Of a DNA stretch of 64,000 bases, positions 8,081 through 17,360 are shown piece by piece. The stretch is from assembly GCF_003286415.2 (NCBI RefSeq), contig NZ_CP043450.1, positions 992,001 through 1,056,000 on the forward strand, in the 5' to 3' direction. A model generated the notes under the pieces. The model was not told where the DNA came from, did no database searches, and saw nothing but the letters and a program-made list of their open reading frames with translations. The DNA comes from Mucilaginibacter rubeus (GTDB lineage: Bacteria; Bacteroidota; Bacteroidia; Sphingobacteriales; Sphingobacteriaceae). Both the position numbers and the translations under genes were made by a program. How positions within the stretch are numbered: position 1 is the stretch's first letter; every line of letters starts with the position of its first letter.

Positions 8081-8782
8081 GTGCAGCCAGCATTATACGA
8101 AAACCTTACGCCCGAACAGGCCATTGCCTGGCAACAGGAGCTACGCAGACAAATTGATATTCGTCCTTTAGATAATGCTGTCAAAGTTATAGGTGGTGCT
8201 GATATTTCATTCAATAAGTATTCGGAAGTAGTTTATGCCGGCATCATCCTGCTCAGGTATCCCGAGTTAACCATCATTGGCCAGGCAACGGCTATCAGCA
8301 AAACAAAGTTTCCTTATATCTCCGGTCTGCTGGCATTTAGGGAAGTACCTGCTTTGCTCGAAGCATGGGAAAAACTGCCTTTTAAACCCGACGCTATGGT
8401 GTTGGACGGCCAAGGGATAGCGCACGAGCGTCGTACCGGAATTGCAACCCATTTTGGTCTGCTCACCAATGTACCGTCTATAGGCAGCGCTAAAAGCAGG
8501 CTTTACGGCAGGTACCAGGAACCCGGTAATGAAGTGTTTGATCAAAGCCCGATGTATGATAAAGGCGAACTAATTGGCATCGCTTTGCGCACTAAAAAGA
8601 AATGTAATCCTATTTACATATCTCCGGGGCATCACATCAGTATGGAGCAAAGTGTTGAGCTTATTAAAAATTGCATCCGCGGCTATCGCATCCCCGAGCC
8701 AACCCGGCAGGCACATTTATTGGTGAATAAAATAAGAATTGCCGACGGGGAAAATTTTAACTCGCAACCTACGTTATTTTAG
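8081..8782 (+). CDS. nfi: Endonuclease V
   Basis: Endonuclease V nicks DNA next to deoxyinosine and other deaminated bases. From the GTG at 8081 the protein is 233 aa, the normal family length. IGGADISFNK carries the first metal-binding Asp, and LDGQGIAHERRTGIATHFGL contains the conserved DGxGxxH...H block. The usual Pro after the His is Glu here. The longest frame begins at a GTG (7985), but its first 32 codons read through a dispersed repeat and low-complexity sequence, so the later start is chosen. It is not obviously part of an operon. Confidence 0.92.
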   Translation: MQPALYENLTPEQAIAWQQELRRQIDIRPLDNAVKVIGGADISFNKYSEVVYAGIILLRYPELTIIGQATAISKTKFPYISGLLAFREVPALLEAWEKLPFKPDAMVLDGQGIAHERRTGIATHFGLLTNVPSIGSAKSRLYGRYQEPGNEVFDQSPMYDKGELIGIALRTKKKCNPIYISPGHHISMEQSVELIKNCIRGYRIPEPTRQAHLLVNKIRIADGENFNSQPTLF

Positions 8783-8803
8783 CTGACCTGTCACGATAAC
8801 TGA

Positions 8804-9127
8804 ATGCGTAACACCATAAAAATTACCTGGTATTTTTATAGATCGATATTGTTATGGTGTATGACCATCAATATGGTATGCATTTACTTTTTGCTCCGTG
8901 GAGAGGTAAATGTTGTCGGATCATACGTTTTAAAAATAATGAGCTACGGTTTAATTATTGGTTTTCAGTACTATAATTACAACGCCAACAAAACGTTCTT
9001 CTACTTTCGCAATGCGGGTTATAATATTGACAGGTTGTATTTATACGCGCTTACCTGCGATGCCCTGGCTTACGGTATATTGCTATCACTCTTAAAGCTT
9101 GTTAAATATTGGGTCAGCATATTTTAA
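8804..9127 (+). CDS. Small membrane protein, possible partner of the ABC ATPase
   Basis: A 107-aa protein, rich in aromatic residues, with about three hydrophobic segments (roughly residues 8-31, 40-58 and 80-104). I do not recognise a family. Its last 19 bases overlap the following ABC ATPase gene, which implies translational coupling and a joint product. It is much smaller than a usual ABC permease (six helices), so it could be a subunit of a larger complex or an unrelated helper. Confidence 0.75.
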   Translation: MRNTIKITWYFYRSILLWCMTINMVCIYFLLRGEVNVVGSYVLKIMSYGLIIGFQYYNYNANKTFFYFRNAGYNIDRLYLYALTCDALAYGILLSLLKLVKYWVSIF

Positions 9128-9774
9128 AAACCGACAGCGTTCATCTGGAGTTTGATGGGCGCAAGATATTGCAGGATATCTATCTCGATTGCCGCCAGGG
9201 CGAGGTGGTGGGTTTGCTTGGTCGTAATGGTTGCGGTAAATCATCGCTGCTGCGAATCATTTTTGGCACCCTAAAGCCATCATATAAGCATATAAGCATA
9301 GATGATAGGCACGTTTACAAAGGCTATGACGGAGGGCGTGTAACCTATTTACCACAACATAATTATCTGCCACAGAATATAAAGATCGAAAGCCTGGCCG
9401 AAATTATTATTGACCCTCAATTTGCTGACGAATTTACCGCACTGCCAATCTACCAAAACCATTATCAAAAGAAGCCCAGCCAACTGTCTGGAGGGGAATT
9501 AAGGCAACTGGAAACACTCATGTGTATTTACAGCCGGGCAGATTTTATTTTGCTGGATGAACCGTTTACCCACGTTTCGCCGGTTCAGGCAGAAATGTTT
9601 AAGGAGGTAATCCGCCGGTGTGCGAAGTTGAAAGGCATCATTGTTACTGATCATCAGTATTATAATATTCTTGATGTGGCCGATAGGATAGTGCTGATCA
9701 CCGATGGCAGTACGAAAGCCATAAATAACCCTGATGACCTGATCAGGTATGGTTATATTAATCACATGATTTAA
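9109..9774 (+). CDS. ABC transporter ATP-binding protein
   Basis: A 221-aa nucleotide-binding subunit. Walker A is GRNGCGKSS (residues 38-46), the signature is LSGGELRQL, Walker B is FILLDEP, and the switch His follows in IIVTDHQ. The start is a TTG inside the end of the upstream gene. The organisation resembles the LptB-like or export-type ATPases, but no ordinary permease gene is adjacent, only the 107-aa membrane protein. The transported substrate cannot be read from the sequence. Confidence 0.9.
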   Translation: MGQHILKTDSVHLEFDGRKILQDIYLDCRQGEVVGLLGRNGCGKSSLLRIIFGTLKPSYKHISIDDRHVYKGYDGGRVTYLPQHNYLPQNIKIESLAEIIIDPQFADEFTALPIYQNHYQKKPSQLSGGELRQLETLMCIYSRADFILLDEPFTHVSPVQAEMFKEVIRRCAKLKGIIVTDHQYYNILDVADRIVLITDGSTKAINNPDDLIRYGYINHMI

Positions 9775-9835
9775 TTGTCGGCTTGTGTAACTTAAAGTAT
9801 AAAATGAGGGTCTATTAGGTATAGTATTTAATGCA

Positions 9836-10810
9836 ATGCCTAAGTTTTGTCTGTTGGTCCTTTTTTTATTTTTCTGTTGCCTGGGTGCAGCGGGAAACGA
9901 GAAAGTGACTATTGACGGCATCACTTTTAAAAATGTAAAACCCGAAGCTGATCCTTCACCCACCGGCGATTTTAAGACACTGGTTATCCCCATAAAAAGG
10001 GCGGGAAACCTGATTGTTATTGAAGCGCAGATTGATACGCTTGAAGGTAATTTTGTGCTGGATACCGGAGCGCCTTACCTTGTTTTAAACGAAACTTATT
10101 TCAGGTATATGCCACATGCCTCCGAGCAGGAATCTGCCGGAATTAACGGGGCTGCCGGCAGTTCCTTTACAACATATGTGCGTAATTTTAATATCCTTGA
10201 TCTGCATTATTCAAAATTAAGGGCCGATGTTACCGATCTTTCCTCGATAGAAAACGGTCGCGGAATAAAGATCCTGGGTTTGCTGGGCACACGGTTGTTT
10301 GCCGATTTTGCTGTTACTGTCGATCTGTTCCGCAATACGCTTTATATCCAGAAGCTCGACGAAAATGGCAATATCCCTGAAGCTGAGAAAGTATTTCATG
10401 ACAGGTTTATGGTAAGCCCTTTCAAGATGCTTAATGATGTTATTTTAATGAAGGGTACGGTTAATGACAATTCGCTTTGGTTTGCTTTTGACAGCGCCGC
10501 CGAAACCAGCCTGCTTGATTACCGCAGGTCAAAAAAACTGATCCCCGATATGGAGGTTATCAGTCGTTCAAAAATTATGGGTATTGGTGGCACATCTATC
10601 GAGGTGATCTATACCCGTTTTGATAACCTGGTTGTTGGCGACCGCAAGTACATGAAAAACCGGATCCTGATAACCAATCTCGAAAAAATGGGAAATGCAT
10701 ACGGTTACAAAATTGATGGTGTTTTAGGTTACGATTTCTTTGTGAGGGGTATATTCACCATCAACTTTGTTAAAAAAGAATTTGAAATGTACATTTACAA
10801 TAACCAGTAA
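9836..10810 (+). CDS. Exported two-lobed aspartyl protease family protein
   Basis: A 324-aa protein with a signal peptide (residues 1-20, hydrophobic, with the motif CLGAAG). The first retropepsin-like lobe has FVLDTGAP with D76-T-G. The second lobe has WFAFDSAAETS with D219 followed by Ser-Ala instead of Thr-Gly. Bacteroidota encode many such PDZ-less pepsin/retropepsin proteins with unknown targets. The DTG-to-DSA change in the second lobe is unusual but may still be active. The next gene starts one base after its stop, so the two are cotranscribed. Confidence 0.82.
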   Translation: MPKFCLLVLFLFFCCLGAAGNEKVTIDGITFKNVKPEADPSPTGDFKTLVIPIKRAGNLIVIEAQIDTLEGNFVLDTGAPYLVLNETYFRYMPHASEQESAGINGAAGSSFTTYVRNFNILDLHYSKLRADVTDLSSIENGRGIKILGLLGTRLFADFAVTVDLFRNTLYIQKLDENGNIPEAEKVFHDRFMVSPFKMLNDVILMKGTVNDNSLWFAFDSAAETSLLDYRRSKKLIPDMEVISRSKIMGIGGTSIEVIYTRFDNLVVGDRKYMKNRILITNLEKMGNAYGYKIDGVLGYDFFVRGIFTINFVKKEFEMYIYNNQ

Positions 10811-10811
10811 T

Positions 10812-12239
10812 ATGAAGAGGCGCGCCTATATAGTTATTGTTTTTTTTGCGATGGTTTGCATGGCCTTGTCTGCAAGCGCGCAAAAGCGCAGTAACCTGGT
10901 TATGGGCAACGATAAACTGACCTTGCGCATTGATATGCGCTCGTCTAAAACCGAAGTAGATAGCCTGCTTAAAAAAGCCGGTTTAAAGGGCGCAAATGCC
11001 GCCGCTATTTTGAAAGGCGATTTTACCGCCCTGCAAAAAGATGGCTGGACAATGGCCGCAAAGCGGGGAAACATCGTGGAGTTTGACAGACCGCTTGAAA
11101 ACCTTAACAAAAACCCGCAAACCCAACCATACCTGATAACCACTAAAATTGATAAGGATGATGACGGGTCGCCGGGATATCCGGCAGACGTTACCTATGG
11201 CATTAATAACTTTGCTAAAGTAACTGTGCATGAGTTGCCATCGGGCTTAACCCGTTTCTTTTTGCCCGGCTATTTACAAAACAGGAGGGCCCTGTTGTCC
11301 GGTAACTTTAACAACTGGAGTACGCTTAAAGGCATCATGGCTAAAACCGATAGCGGCTGGATTGCTGATGTAAAACTCAAACCCGGTAAATACGAGTATA
11401 AGTTTATTGTTGACGGCCATTGGATTAACGACCGTTATAACAACCTCGTGGCCGATCATGATAATAACTCTATCTACTTCAGGTATAACTACACATTTAG
11501 GCTAAATGGCTATGCAAATGCCCATAAAATAATACTTGCCGGAAGCTTTAATAGTTGGGATGCCAATAGCATCATTATGGAAAAAAACGGCGGAGGGTGG
11601 CAAAAACAGCTTTACCTGCATGATGGCACGCAGGCTTACCGTTTTTTGGTTGATGGTAAATGGATCACCGATCCTGCTAATCCAAATAAAATGCAGGGCG
11701 AAGACGGTTTGACCAATTCGATACTGAACCTTGGCGAAACGGTTGTGTTTAAGCTTGATGGTTATACCGATGCTAAAAAAGTACAGGTAGCCGGAAGTTT
11801 TAATAATTGGGAACATGGTAAAATCCCGCTTGTTAAAACCAAAACGGGTTGGGCGGTATCGCTGATTATCCCGCCGGGTAATTACGGTTATAAATTTATT
11901 GTTGATGATAACTGGATGACCGATCCTAAAAATCCGCGTAATATGGTGGAGGGTGGTGTTGTTAATTCTTATATATCGGTAAAACCTAATTATACATTCA
12001 AACTAAGCGGGTTTAATAATGCCAAAAGCGTTCACCTGGCGGGTAGTTTTAACAACTTTGATGAATTTGGTTATACCCTTGCGTTTGATGGCAAGGAGTG
12101 GACTGTGAATGTTAATCTTAAACCGGGTAAGCAGCTGTATAAGTTTATTGTGGATGGTAAATGGATGATTGATCCCGGAAATAAACTTTATGAAAACAAC
12201 CAATATAATTCGGGTAATTCCGTTTTATGGATCGAGTGA
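10812..12239 (+). CDS. Exported protein with four tandem CBM48/AMPK-like glycogen-binding repeats
   Basis: From the ATG at 10812 the protein has 475 aa with a signal peptide ending ASAQ (residue 24). After a roughly 120-residue unknown region come four E-set repeats at about 148-222, 226-305, 311-388 and 394-473. Each carries G(S/N)FN(N/S)W/F (164, 244, 328, 411), then PGxYxYKFIVDGxWxxDP. This is the pattern of CBM48/AMPK-beta glycogen-binding domains. No catalytic domain is present. The longest frame starts 45 bases earlier inside the protease gene, but that adds residues before the signal peptide. It may bind alpha-glucans or merely use the fold. Cotranscription with the protease suggests linked work outside the cytoplasm. 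Confidence 0.85.
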   Translation: MKRRAYIVIVFFAMVCMALSASAQKRSNLVMGNDKLTLRIDMRSSKTEVDSLLKKAGLKGANAAAILKGDFTALQKDGWTMAAKRGNIVEFDRPLENLNKNPQTQPYLITTKIDKDDDGSPGYPADVTYGINNFAKVTVHELPSGLTRFFLPGYLQNRRALLSGNFNNWSTLKGIMAKTDSGWIADVKLKPGKYEYKFIVDGHWINDRYNNLVADHDNNSIYFRYNYTFRLNGYANAHKIILAGSFNSWDANSIIMEKNGGGWQKQLYLHDGTQAYRFLVDGKWITDPANPNKMQGEDGLTNSILNLGETVVFKLDGYTDAKKVQVAGSFNNWEHGKIPLVKTKTGWAVSLIIPPGNYGYKFIVDDNWMTDPKNPRNMVEGGVVNSYISVKPNYTFKLSGFNNAKSVHLAGSFNNFDEFGYTLAFDGKEWTVNVNLKPGKQLYKFIVDGKWMIDPGNKLYENNQYNSGNSVLWIE

Positions 12240-12243
12240 GAAA

Positions 12244-12352
12244 AGAATCAAGACTATAAGAATCAAGATGCAAGAATAAAAAGCTGGAAAAACACAATTA
12301 CAAAGGCTAAATAATAAAGATCTTGATTCTTATAGTCTTGCATCTTGATTCT
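12244..12352. repeat. Inverted AGAATCAAG-type repeat
   Basis: AGAATCAAGACTATAAG (12244-12260) continues as AATCAAGATGCAAGA. The right side, 12321-12352, carries the same modules inverted (TCTTGATTCTTATAG, then TCTTGCATCTTGATTCT). The modules are in a different order on the two sides, so the hairpin is partial. Related AAGAGTCAGG/AGAATCAAG stretches are at 59310-59400. Confidence 0.65.
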
Positions 12353-12385
12353 CTCCTTACTATATTAGCTAAATACCAATTTGAT

Positions 12386-13171
12386 ATGACTATCCCCATA
12401 TACCAGGCCGACGCGTTTACCGATAAGCTTTTTGGCGGCAACCCGGCGGCAATTTGTCCGCTTAATGAATGGTTGCCCGATGTTACCATGCAAATGATAG
12501 CTATTGAAAACAATCTTGCCGAAACTGCTTTTTTTGTAAAAGAGGGGGCAGGTTACAAGTTGCGCTGGTTTACACCGGAGTATGAAATTGATCTTTGCGG
12601 ACATGCTACGCTAGCTTCGGCACATATCCTGTTTTCGGAACTGGGCTATGAGGGGGATACCATTCATTTTGAAACTGTAAAAGCCGGAACGCTTACCGTA
12701 AAGCGTGATGGCGATAAGTATACCATGGACTTTCCGTCGAGGCCACCGATACCAATCGAGGCCCCAAATGGACTGGCAGAAGCGCTTGGCGAAAAGCAGC
12801 CTGTAGCGTTTTTGCGCTCGCGCGATTACTTCATTGTTTATGAAACGGAGCAGGATATCAGGGAACTTACACCCGATTTCTTCGCCATGTCAAAAATGGA
12901 TACCGTAGGCATTATAGCCACCGCTCCGGGCGATAACTCTGATTTTGTTTCCCGGTTTTTTGCTCCCGGAGCGGGCATCCCCGAAGATCCTGTTACCGGA
13001 TCGGCTCATTGTAACCTGATCCCATACTGGGCAAAACGCCTGGGTAAGGATACCCTTCATGCCTACCAGCTTTCGGCCCGACAGGGCGAACTCTGGTGCG
13101 AGCTTAAAGGCGACCGTGTGCTGATGAGTGGTAAGGCAGTTACTTATTTAAAAGGGGAGATAAGGGTTTGA
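12386..13171 (+). CDS. PhzF family isomerase-like protein
   Basis: A 261-aa protein of the diaminopimelate-epimerase fold. The start at 12386 gives MTIPIYQADAFTDKLFGGNP, the usual PhzF opening. The active-site Glu is E46 in NLAETAFF, followed by the GHATLASAHIL block, and the second half has EDPVTGSAHCNL. PhzF of Pseudomonas acts in phenazine synthesis, but most homologues in other bacteria have unknown substrates, and no phz genes are nearby. A palindromic repeat follows 11 bases after the stop. Confidence 0.92.
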   Translation: MTIPIYQADAFTDKLFGGNPAAICPLNEWLPDVTMQMIAIENNLAETAFFVKEGAGYKLRWFTPEYEIDLCGHATLASAHILFSELGYEGDTIHFETVKAGTLTVKRDGDKYTMDFPSRPPIPIEAPNGLAEALGEKQPVAFLRSRDYFIVYETEQDIRELTPDFFAMSKMDTVGIIATAPGDNSDFVSRFFAPGAGIPEDPVTGSAHCNLIPYWAKRLGKDTLHAYQLSARQGELWCELKGDRVLMSGKAVTYLKGEIRV

Positions 13172-13182
13172 AAATAAAAAAG

Positions 13183-13277
13183 CGTCATTGCGAGGAACGA
13201 AGCAATCCCCGACTTTACAGGGCGAATCTGTATGGCTGCTCTGTCCCTTGGGGATTGCTTCGTTCCTCGTAATGACG
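13183..13277. repeat. CATTGCGAGG palindromic repeat, copy R3
   Basis: The ends CGTCATTGCGAGGAACGAAG and CTTCGTTCCTCGTAATGACG are inverted. The variable pair is A-T here (GGAACG/CGTTCC), so both arms changed together compared with R1. It lies just after phzF. A CTTTTGCC/CTTTATCC low-complexity string (13296-13326) follows; a similar string occurs before purL. Confidence 0.9.
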
Positions 13278-13402
13278 TATTGATAGTAGAAGTCTCCTTT
13301 TGCCTTTATCCTTTTCCCTTTCGCCTCAAAATATACTTTCAAAACTCAATTATTTATGATTACTTTGGGGGTTTGGACTGTGCAAGGTACTTAATAAATT
13401 AA

Positions 13403-16400
13403 ATGCAGCTTACCCGTTTAGAAATCAAGGGCTTCAAGAGTTTTGGCGATAAAATAACCATCAATTTTAATGAGGGTGTTACCGCTATTGTGGGGCCTAA
13501 CGGTTGTGGTAAGTCGAACGTTGTTGACAGTATCCGTTGGGTTTTGGGTGAGCAAAGCACCCGGGCGCTTCGTTCGGAGAAGATGGACAACGTTATTTTT
13601 AACGGTACCAAGAGCCGTAAATCGGCCAACCTTGCCGAAGTTTCCCTCACTTTTGATAATACAAAAAATATCCTGCCTACCGATTATTCGCAGGTAACGC
13701 TTACCCGTAAACTTTACCGTACCGGCGAAAGCGAGTACCGCCTGAACGATGTGCAGTGTCGTTTAAAGGATATTACCGACCTTTTCCTGGATACAGGTAT
13801 CGGCTCCGATTCATACTCTATCATCGAGTTAAGGATGATCGACGAGATCATCACCAATAAGGAAGGCTCACGCCGTAACCTGTTCGAAGAAGCCTCAGGT
13901 ATCTCCAAATATAAGCTCCGCAAAAAGCAAACTTTCAGTAAACTGAAGGAAACCGAAGCCGATCTGGCCCGTGTGGATGACCTGCTGTTTGAGATTGAAA
14001 AGAACCTCAAAACGCTCGAAAACCAGGCAAAAAAAACCGAACGATACTATCGCTTAAAAGAGCAATACAAAACGCTGAGCATTATGCTGGCCTCGTTCAG
14101 GATAGTAGCTTTCAGCGATTCATTAAAAAAGATTGAAGAGCAGGAGCTAAAGCACAAGGCAGAGAAAGGCGATATCATTGCCCAGATAGATACTTTGGAA
14201 GCCACCTTACAGCAGCAGAAGCTGGATAGTATCACTAAAGAAAAGAACCTTTCTGTTCAGCAAAAAACAACCAACGAGTTTGTTTCAAAGATCCGCGCTT
14301 ACGAAAGCGAAAAGAAGATCAAGAACGAGCAGCTGAAGTTTCAGCAGGATAAAGAATCACGTTTAACAGAAGAGTTGGAGCGCGATAAAAACCAGCTGAA
14401 CCACGTTTTATATAATATTAAACGCTTAAACGAGGAAAAGGCCACCGAGGATGAAGCCTTGCAAACCATCCAAAGCAAGCTGTCCGATTTAAAAGAAGCC
14501 GTTGATGAACTACGTGCGCAGCAGAGCGAGGCCCGCAACGAACTTAACGAGCTTAATAATATCAATACGCGCCTGCAAAATCAGGCTTACAAAGCCGAAA
14601 AAGACCTGGATATATTGCAGATCCAGCAGCAGGCTTTGGAGCAGGAGAGCCAGCGCAACATGGAAGATACCACCAATAAAGAGGTGGAACTTTCGCACTT
14701 TAACCAGGTAGTTGCTGAGCTGCAATACCGCAAGGAAACGCTTGACGATGAGTTTCAACAGGCTGTTGAGTTTGAAAATAAATTAAAAGAGCAAATTGCC
14801 GAAACCGATGTTGAACTAAACTCGGTTAAGGATACGATTATAAAGGAAAGCCGCAGGCTGGATGCCAAGCAAAACGAGTATAACCTTACCAAAAGTATGG
14901 TTGATAGTTTGGAGGGCTTCCCGGAATCTATCAGGTTTCTGAAAAAGAATACCGATTGGGCTAAAAATGCCCCGCTGTTCAGCGACGTGCTTTTTTGTAA
15001 AGAGGAGTTTCGAGTGGCCATTGAGAATTATCTGGAGCCGCTCATGAACTACTACGTGGTTGAAAGCTATGATGACGCGGTGAAGGCTATCAACCTGCTC
15101 AGTAATTCGGCTAAAGGGCGTGCAAATTTCTTTGTACTGAACAATTATGCCGATGAAGCTGCCGCGCAAGTAAATTTCGAAAGGATAGATGCCATACCAG
15201 CCCTTGGAGTTATCGAGGTTGAAAAACGTTATCTGCCGCTTTGTAACTACCTGCTAAAAGGGGTTTACCTGGTTGATGATGATAAAGAAGGCCAGATCAA
15301 CAGCGAAGCTTTGCCCCAGGGCGTAACGCTGATTGGCAAAAGCGGTAAATTCAATAAATCAAAGCATACCATGGCCGGTGGATCGGTTGGTTTGTTTGAG
15401 GGTAAGAGGATCGGTCGCGCCAAAAACCTGGAGAACTTAGCCAAGGAGATCCGTGGGATAGAGAACCAGGTAGGTGCTTTCAGAACAAAATCCGAAGAGC
15501 TGCAAAATAAGCTCGGCGCTTTACGTGGTTCAACCAAGGCGGCAGAGATCAATGAGCAGCAAATGATCATTAACCGGTTAAATACGGAGCTGATCACCGT
15601 AAAAACCCGTCAGGAACAATATCAAACGTTTATTGAAAATAGTCTTAACCGTAAGGAAGATATAGCCCGCAAAATTGCCGGTATAAAAGACGAAATGGCT
15701 GCCCTGCAGCCGCAACTGGCCGAGCTGAAAACTCAGCGCCAGATCCAAAGCGACTTATTGGCCGATAAGCAGATGGCTTTTAATGAGCTTAACGAATATG
15801 TATCGGTACAGTCGAATGCCTATAATCAGGAAAATATCCGTTTCCATCAGCAGCAAAACAAGGTGTCGGGTTTAATGAAAGACCTTGACTATCGCGATAG
15901 TCAGCAGGAAAATCTGGATACACGGATCCGCCAGAATACCATTGAGCTCGAAAAGGTAAAGGTTGCTATTCAGGAAAACCTGAAAATGGCCGATAACTCC
16001 GACGATAACCTGTTGGAGATGTACGAGCAGAAGGAAAACCTGGAAAAGGCCACTCAACAAGCCGAGCAAGAGTACTATCAATGGCGTGGCCTCATAACTG
16101 AAAATGAGAACCAGGTAAGCTCGTTAAGGCGTAAAAAAGAGAATAGCGAAGTTATTGAGAATGAATTACGCGACGAACGTAACAATTTAAAGATAGACCT
16201 GAACGCGCTAAAAGAACGCCTTTCGGTGGAGTTTAATATAGATATTGAAGACCTGCCCGAAAGCGAAGTACCCGAAGGCGAAAACGAGCAAGACTTGCGC
16301 GATAAGGCTGAAAAGCTGAAAAAGCAACTGGATGATTTTGGCGCCATCAACCCGATGGCGGTAGAGGCTTATAACGAAATGAACGAACGTTATACCTTTA

Positions 16401-16945
16401 TCCAGGCCCAAAAGAAAGATCTGAGCGAAGCTAAAGCCTCATTGCTGGCTACTATCCAGGAGATTGATGATACCGCCAAAGATAAGTTTATGACTGCCTT
16501 TATGATGGTGCGCGAAAACTTTATCAAGGTATTCCGCTCATTATTTAATGAGGAAGATTCATGTGATCTGATCCTGACTGATCCGGACCACCCGCTCGAG
16601 TCAGATATTGATATTATAGCGAAGCCAAAGGGTAAACGTCCGTTATCTATCAATCAGCTGTCGGGAGGGGAGAAGACGCTTACGGCTACGGCTATCCTGT
16701 TTTCGTTGTATCTGCTTAAACCGGCCCCATTCTGTATTTTTGATGAGGTTGACGCCCCGCTTGATGATACCAATATTGATAAGTTCAATAACATCATCCG
16801 TACCTTCTCTAAAGAGTCGCAGTTCATCATCGTATCACACAACAAACGTACTATTGCCAGTACCGATGTTATTTACGGCGTAACCATGGTTGAGCAGGGA
16901 ATCTCACGTGTGGTTCCTGTAGATTTAAGGGAACTGGCCGATTAG
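13403..16945 (+). CDS. smc: Chromosome segregation protein SMC
   Basis: SMC is the ATPase core of the bacterial condensin. The 1180-aa length is typical. Walker A is GPNGCGKSN (residues 31-39); a long coiled coil follows (about 165-500); the hinge lies around 520-640; a second coiled coil runs to about 1020; and the C-terminal head has LSGGEKTLTATAILFSLYLL (from about 1085) and the Walker B CIFDEVDAPLDD. No scpA or scpB gene is adjacent. It is preceded by a repeat and by a possible TACTTTG box near 13360. A mosaic of repeats fills its 3' flank. Confidence 0.98.
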   Translation: MQLTRLEIKGFKSFGDKITINFNEGVTAIVGPNGCGKSNVVDSIRWVLGEQSTRALRSEKMDNVIFNGTKSRKSANLAEVSLTFDNTKNILPTDYSQVTLTRKLYRTGESEYRLNDVQCRLKDITDLFLDTGIGSDSYSIIELRMIDEIITNKEGSRRNLFEEASGISKYKLRKKQTFSKLKETEADLARVDDLLFEIEKNLKTLENQAKKTERYYRLKEQYKTLSIMLASFRIVAFSDSLKKIEEQELKHKAEKGDIIAQIDTLEATLQQQKLDSITKEKNLSVQQKTTNEFVSKIRAYESEKKIKNEQLKFQQDKESRLTEELERDKNQLNHVLYNIKRLNEEKATEDEALQTIQSKLSDLKEAVDELRAQQSEARNELNELNNINTRLQNQAYKAEKDLDILQIQQQALEQESQRNMEDTTNKEVELSHFNQVVAELQYRKETLDDEFQQAVEFENKLKEQIAETDVELNSVKDTIIKESRRLDAKQNEYNLTKSMVDSLEGFPESIRFLKKNTDWAKNAPLFSDVLFCKEEFRVAIENYLEPLMNYYVVESYDDAVKAINLLSNSAKGRANFFVLNNYADEAAAQVNFERIDAIPALGVIEVEKRYLPLCNYLLKGVYLVDDDKEGQINSEALPQGVTLIGKSGKFNKSKHTMAGGSVGLFEGKRIGRAKNLENLAKEIRGIENQVGAFRTKSEELQNKLGALRGSTKAAEINEQQMIINRLNTELITVKTRQEQYQTFIENSLNRKEDIARKIAGIKDEMAALQPQLAELKTQRQIQSDLLADKQMAFNELNEYVSVQSNAYNQENIRFHQQQNKVSGLMKDLDYRDSQQENLDTRIRQNTIELEKVKVAIQENLKMADNSDDNLLEMYEQKENLEKATQQAEQEYYQWRGLITENENQVSSLRRKKENSEVIENELRDERNNLKIDLNALKERLSVEFNIDIEDLPESEVPEGENEQDLRDKAEKLKKQLDDFGAINPMAVEAYNEMNERYTFIQAQKKDLSEAKASLLATIQEIDDTAKDKFMTAFMMVRENFIKVFRSLFNEEDSCDLILTDPDHPLESDIDIIAKPKGKRPLSINQLSGGEKTLTATAILFSLYLLKPAPFCIFDEVDAPLDDTNIDKFNNIIRTFSKESQFIIVSHNKRTIASTDVIYGVTMVEQGISRVVPVDLRELAD

Positions 16946-16973
16946 GGATAAAACATTAGACATAAATAAAAAC

Positions 16974-17130
16974 TTCATTGCGAGGCACGAAGCAATCCCA
17001 AACTATACAAGGCGGACCTCTCGCCGTTGTTGGTGTTGTCACCAACAACTTTTTATCCTCGCATGATCTTATTAATCGCTAAAACCGATACGCATAGTGT
17101 GAAGTTGCTGGTGACAACACCAACAACGGC
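16974..17130. repeat. Broken CATTGCGAGG copy R4 joined to a GTTGTTGGTG inverted pair
   Basis: 16974-17014 matches the left half and centre of R1 (CAATCCCAAACTATACAA then GGCGG) and then stops. Next, GCCGTTGTTGGTGTTGTCAC (from 17024) runs to 17052 and has its inverted copy at 17102-17130 with one mismatch over 29 bases. It looks as if the second element landed in, or replaced part of, a CATTGCGAGG copy. Confidence 0.75.
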
Positions 17131-17138
17131 AAAAAAGT

Positions 17139-17234
17139 ATGTCATTGCGAGCGCAGCGTGGTAATCTCGTAGCCAATGCATGCCCGATCTGTATAGCTAC
17201 GAGATTGCTTCGTCGTTCCTCCTCGCAATGACAT
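17139..17234. repeat. CATTGCGAGG-family repeat, variant copy R5
   Basis: ATGTCATTGCGAGCGCAGCG and the terminal CTCGCAATGACAT are inverted. The arms are less regular than in other copies (TAATCTCGTAGC against GCTACGAGATTG). It lies between the convergent smc and S41 protease genes. Confidence 0.8.
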
Positions 17235-17243
17235 GGCTTTTTT

Positions 17244-17302
17244 AACTAACGCTAAAGCTGATTTGCATAGCATAAAGTTGTTGGTGACAACACCAACAAC
17301 GA
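17244..17302. repeat. Second direct copy of the GTTGTTGGTG element
   Basis: ACTAACGCTAAAGCTGAT through GGTGACAACACCAACAACG repeats 17071-17129 in direct orientation with scattered mismatches. With the inverted copy at 17024 this gives three copies within 280 bases. The region 16946-17360 contains nothing else I can support. Confidence 0.7.
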
Positions 17303-17360
17303 CAATAAAAAAGGCGAAAAGCCTTGCAGCCCTTCGCCTCTTAAGTGATCCGGAAAAATC

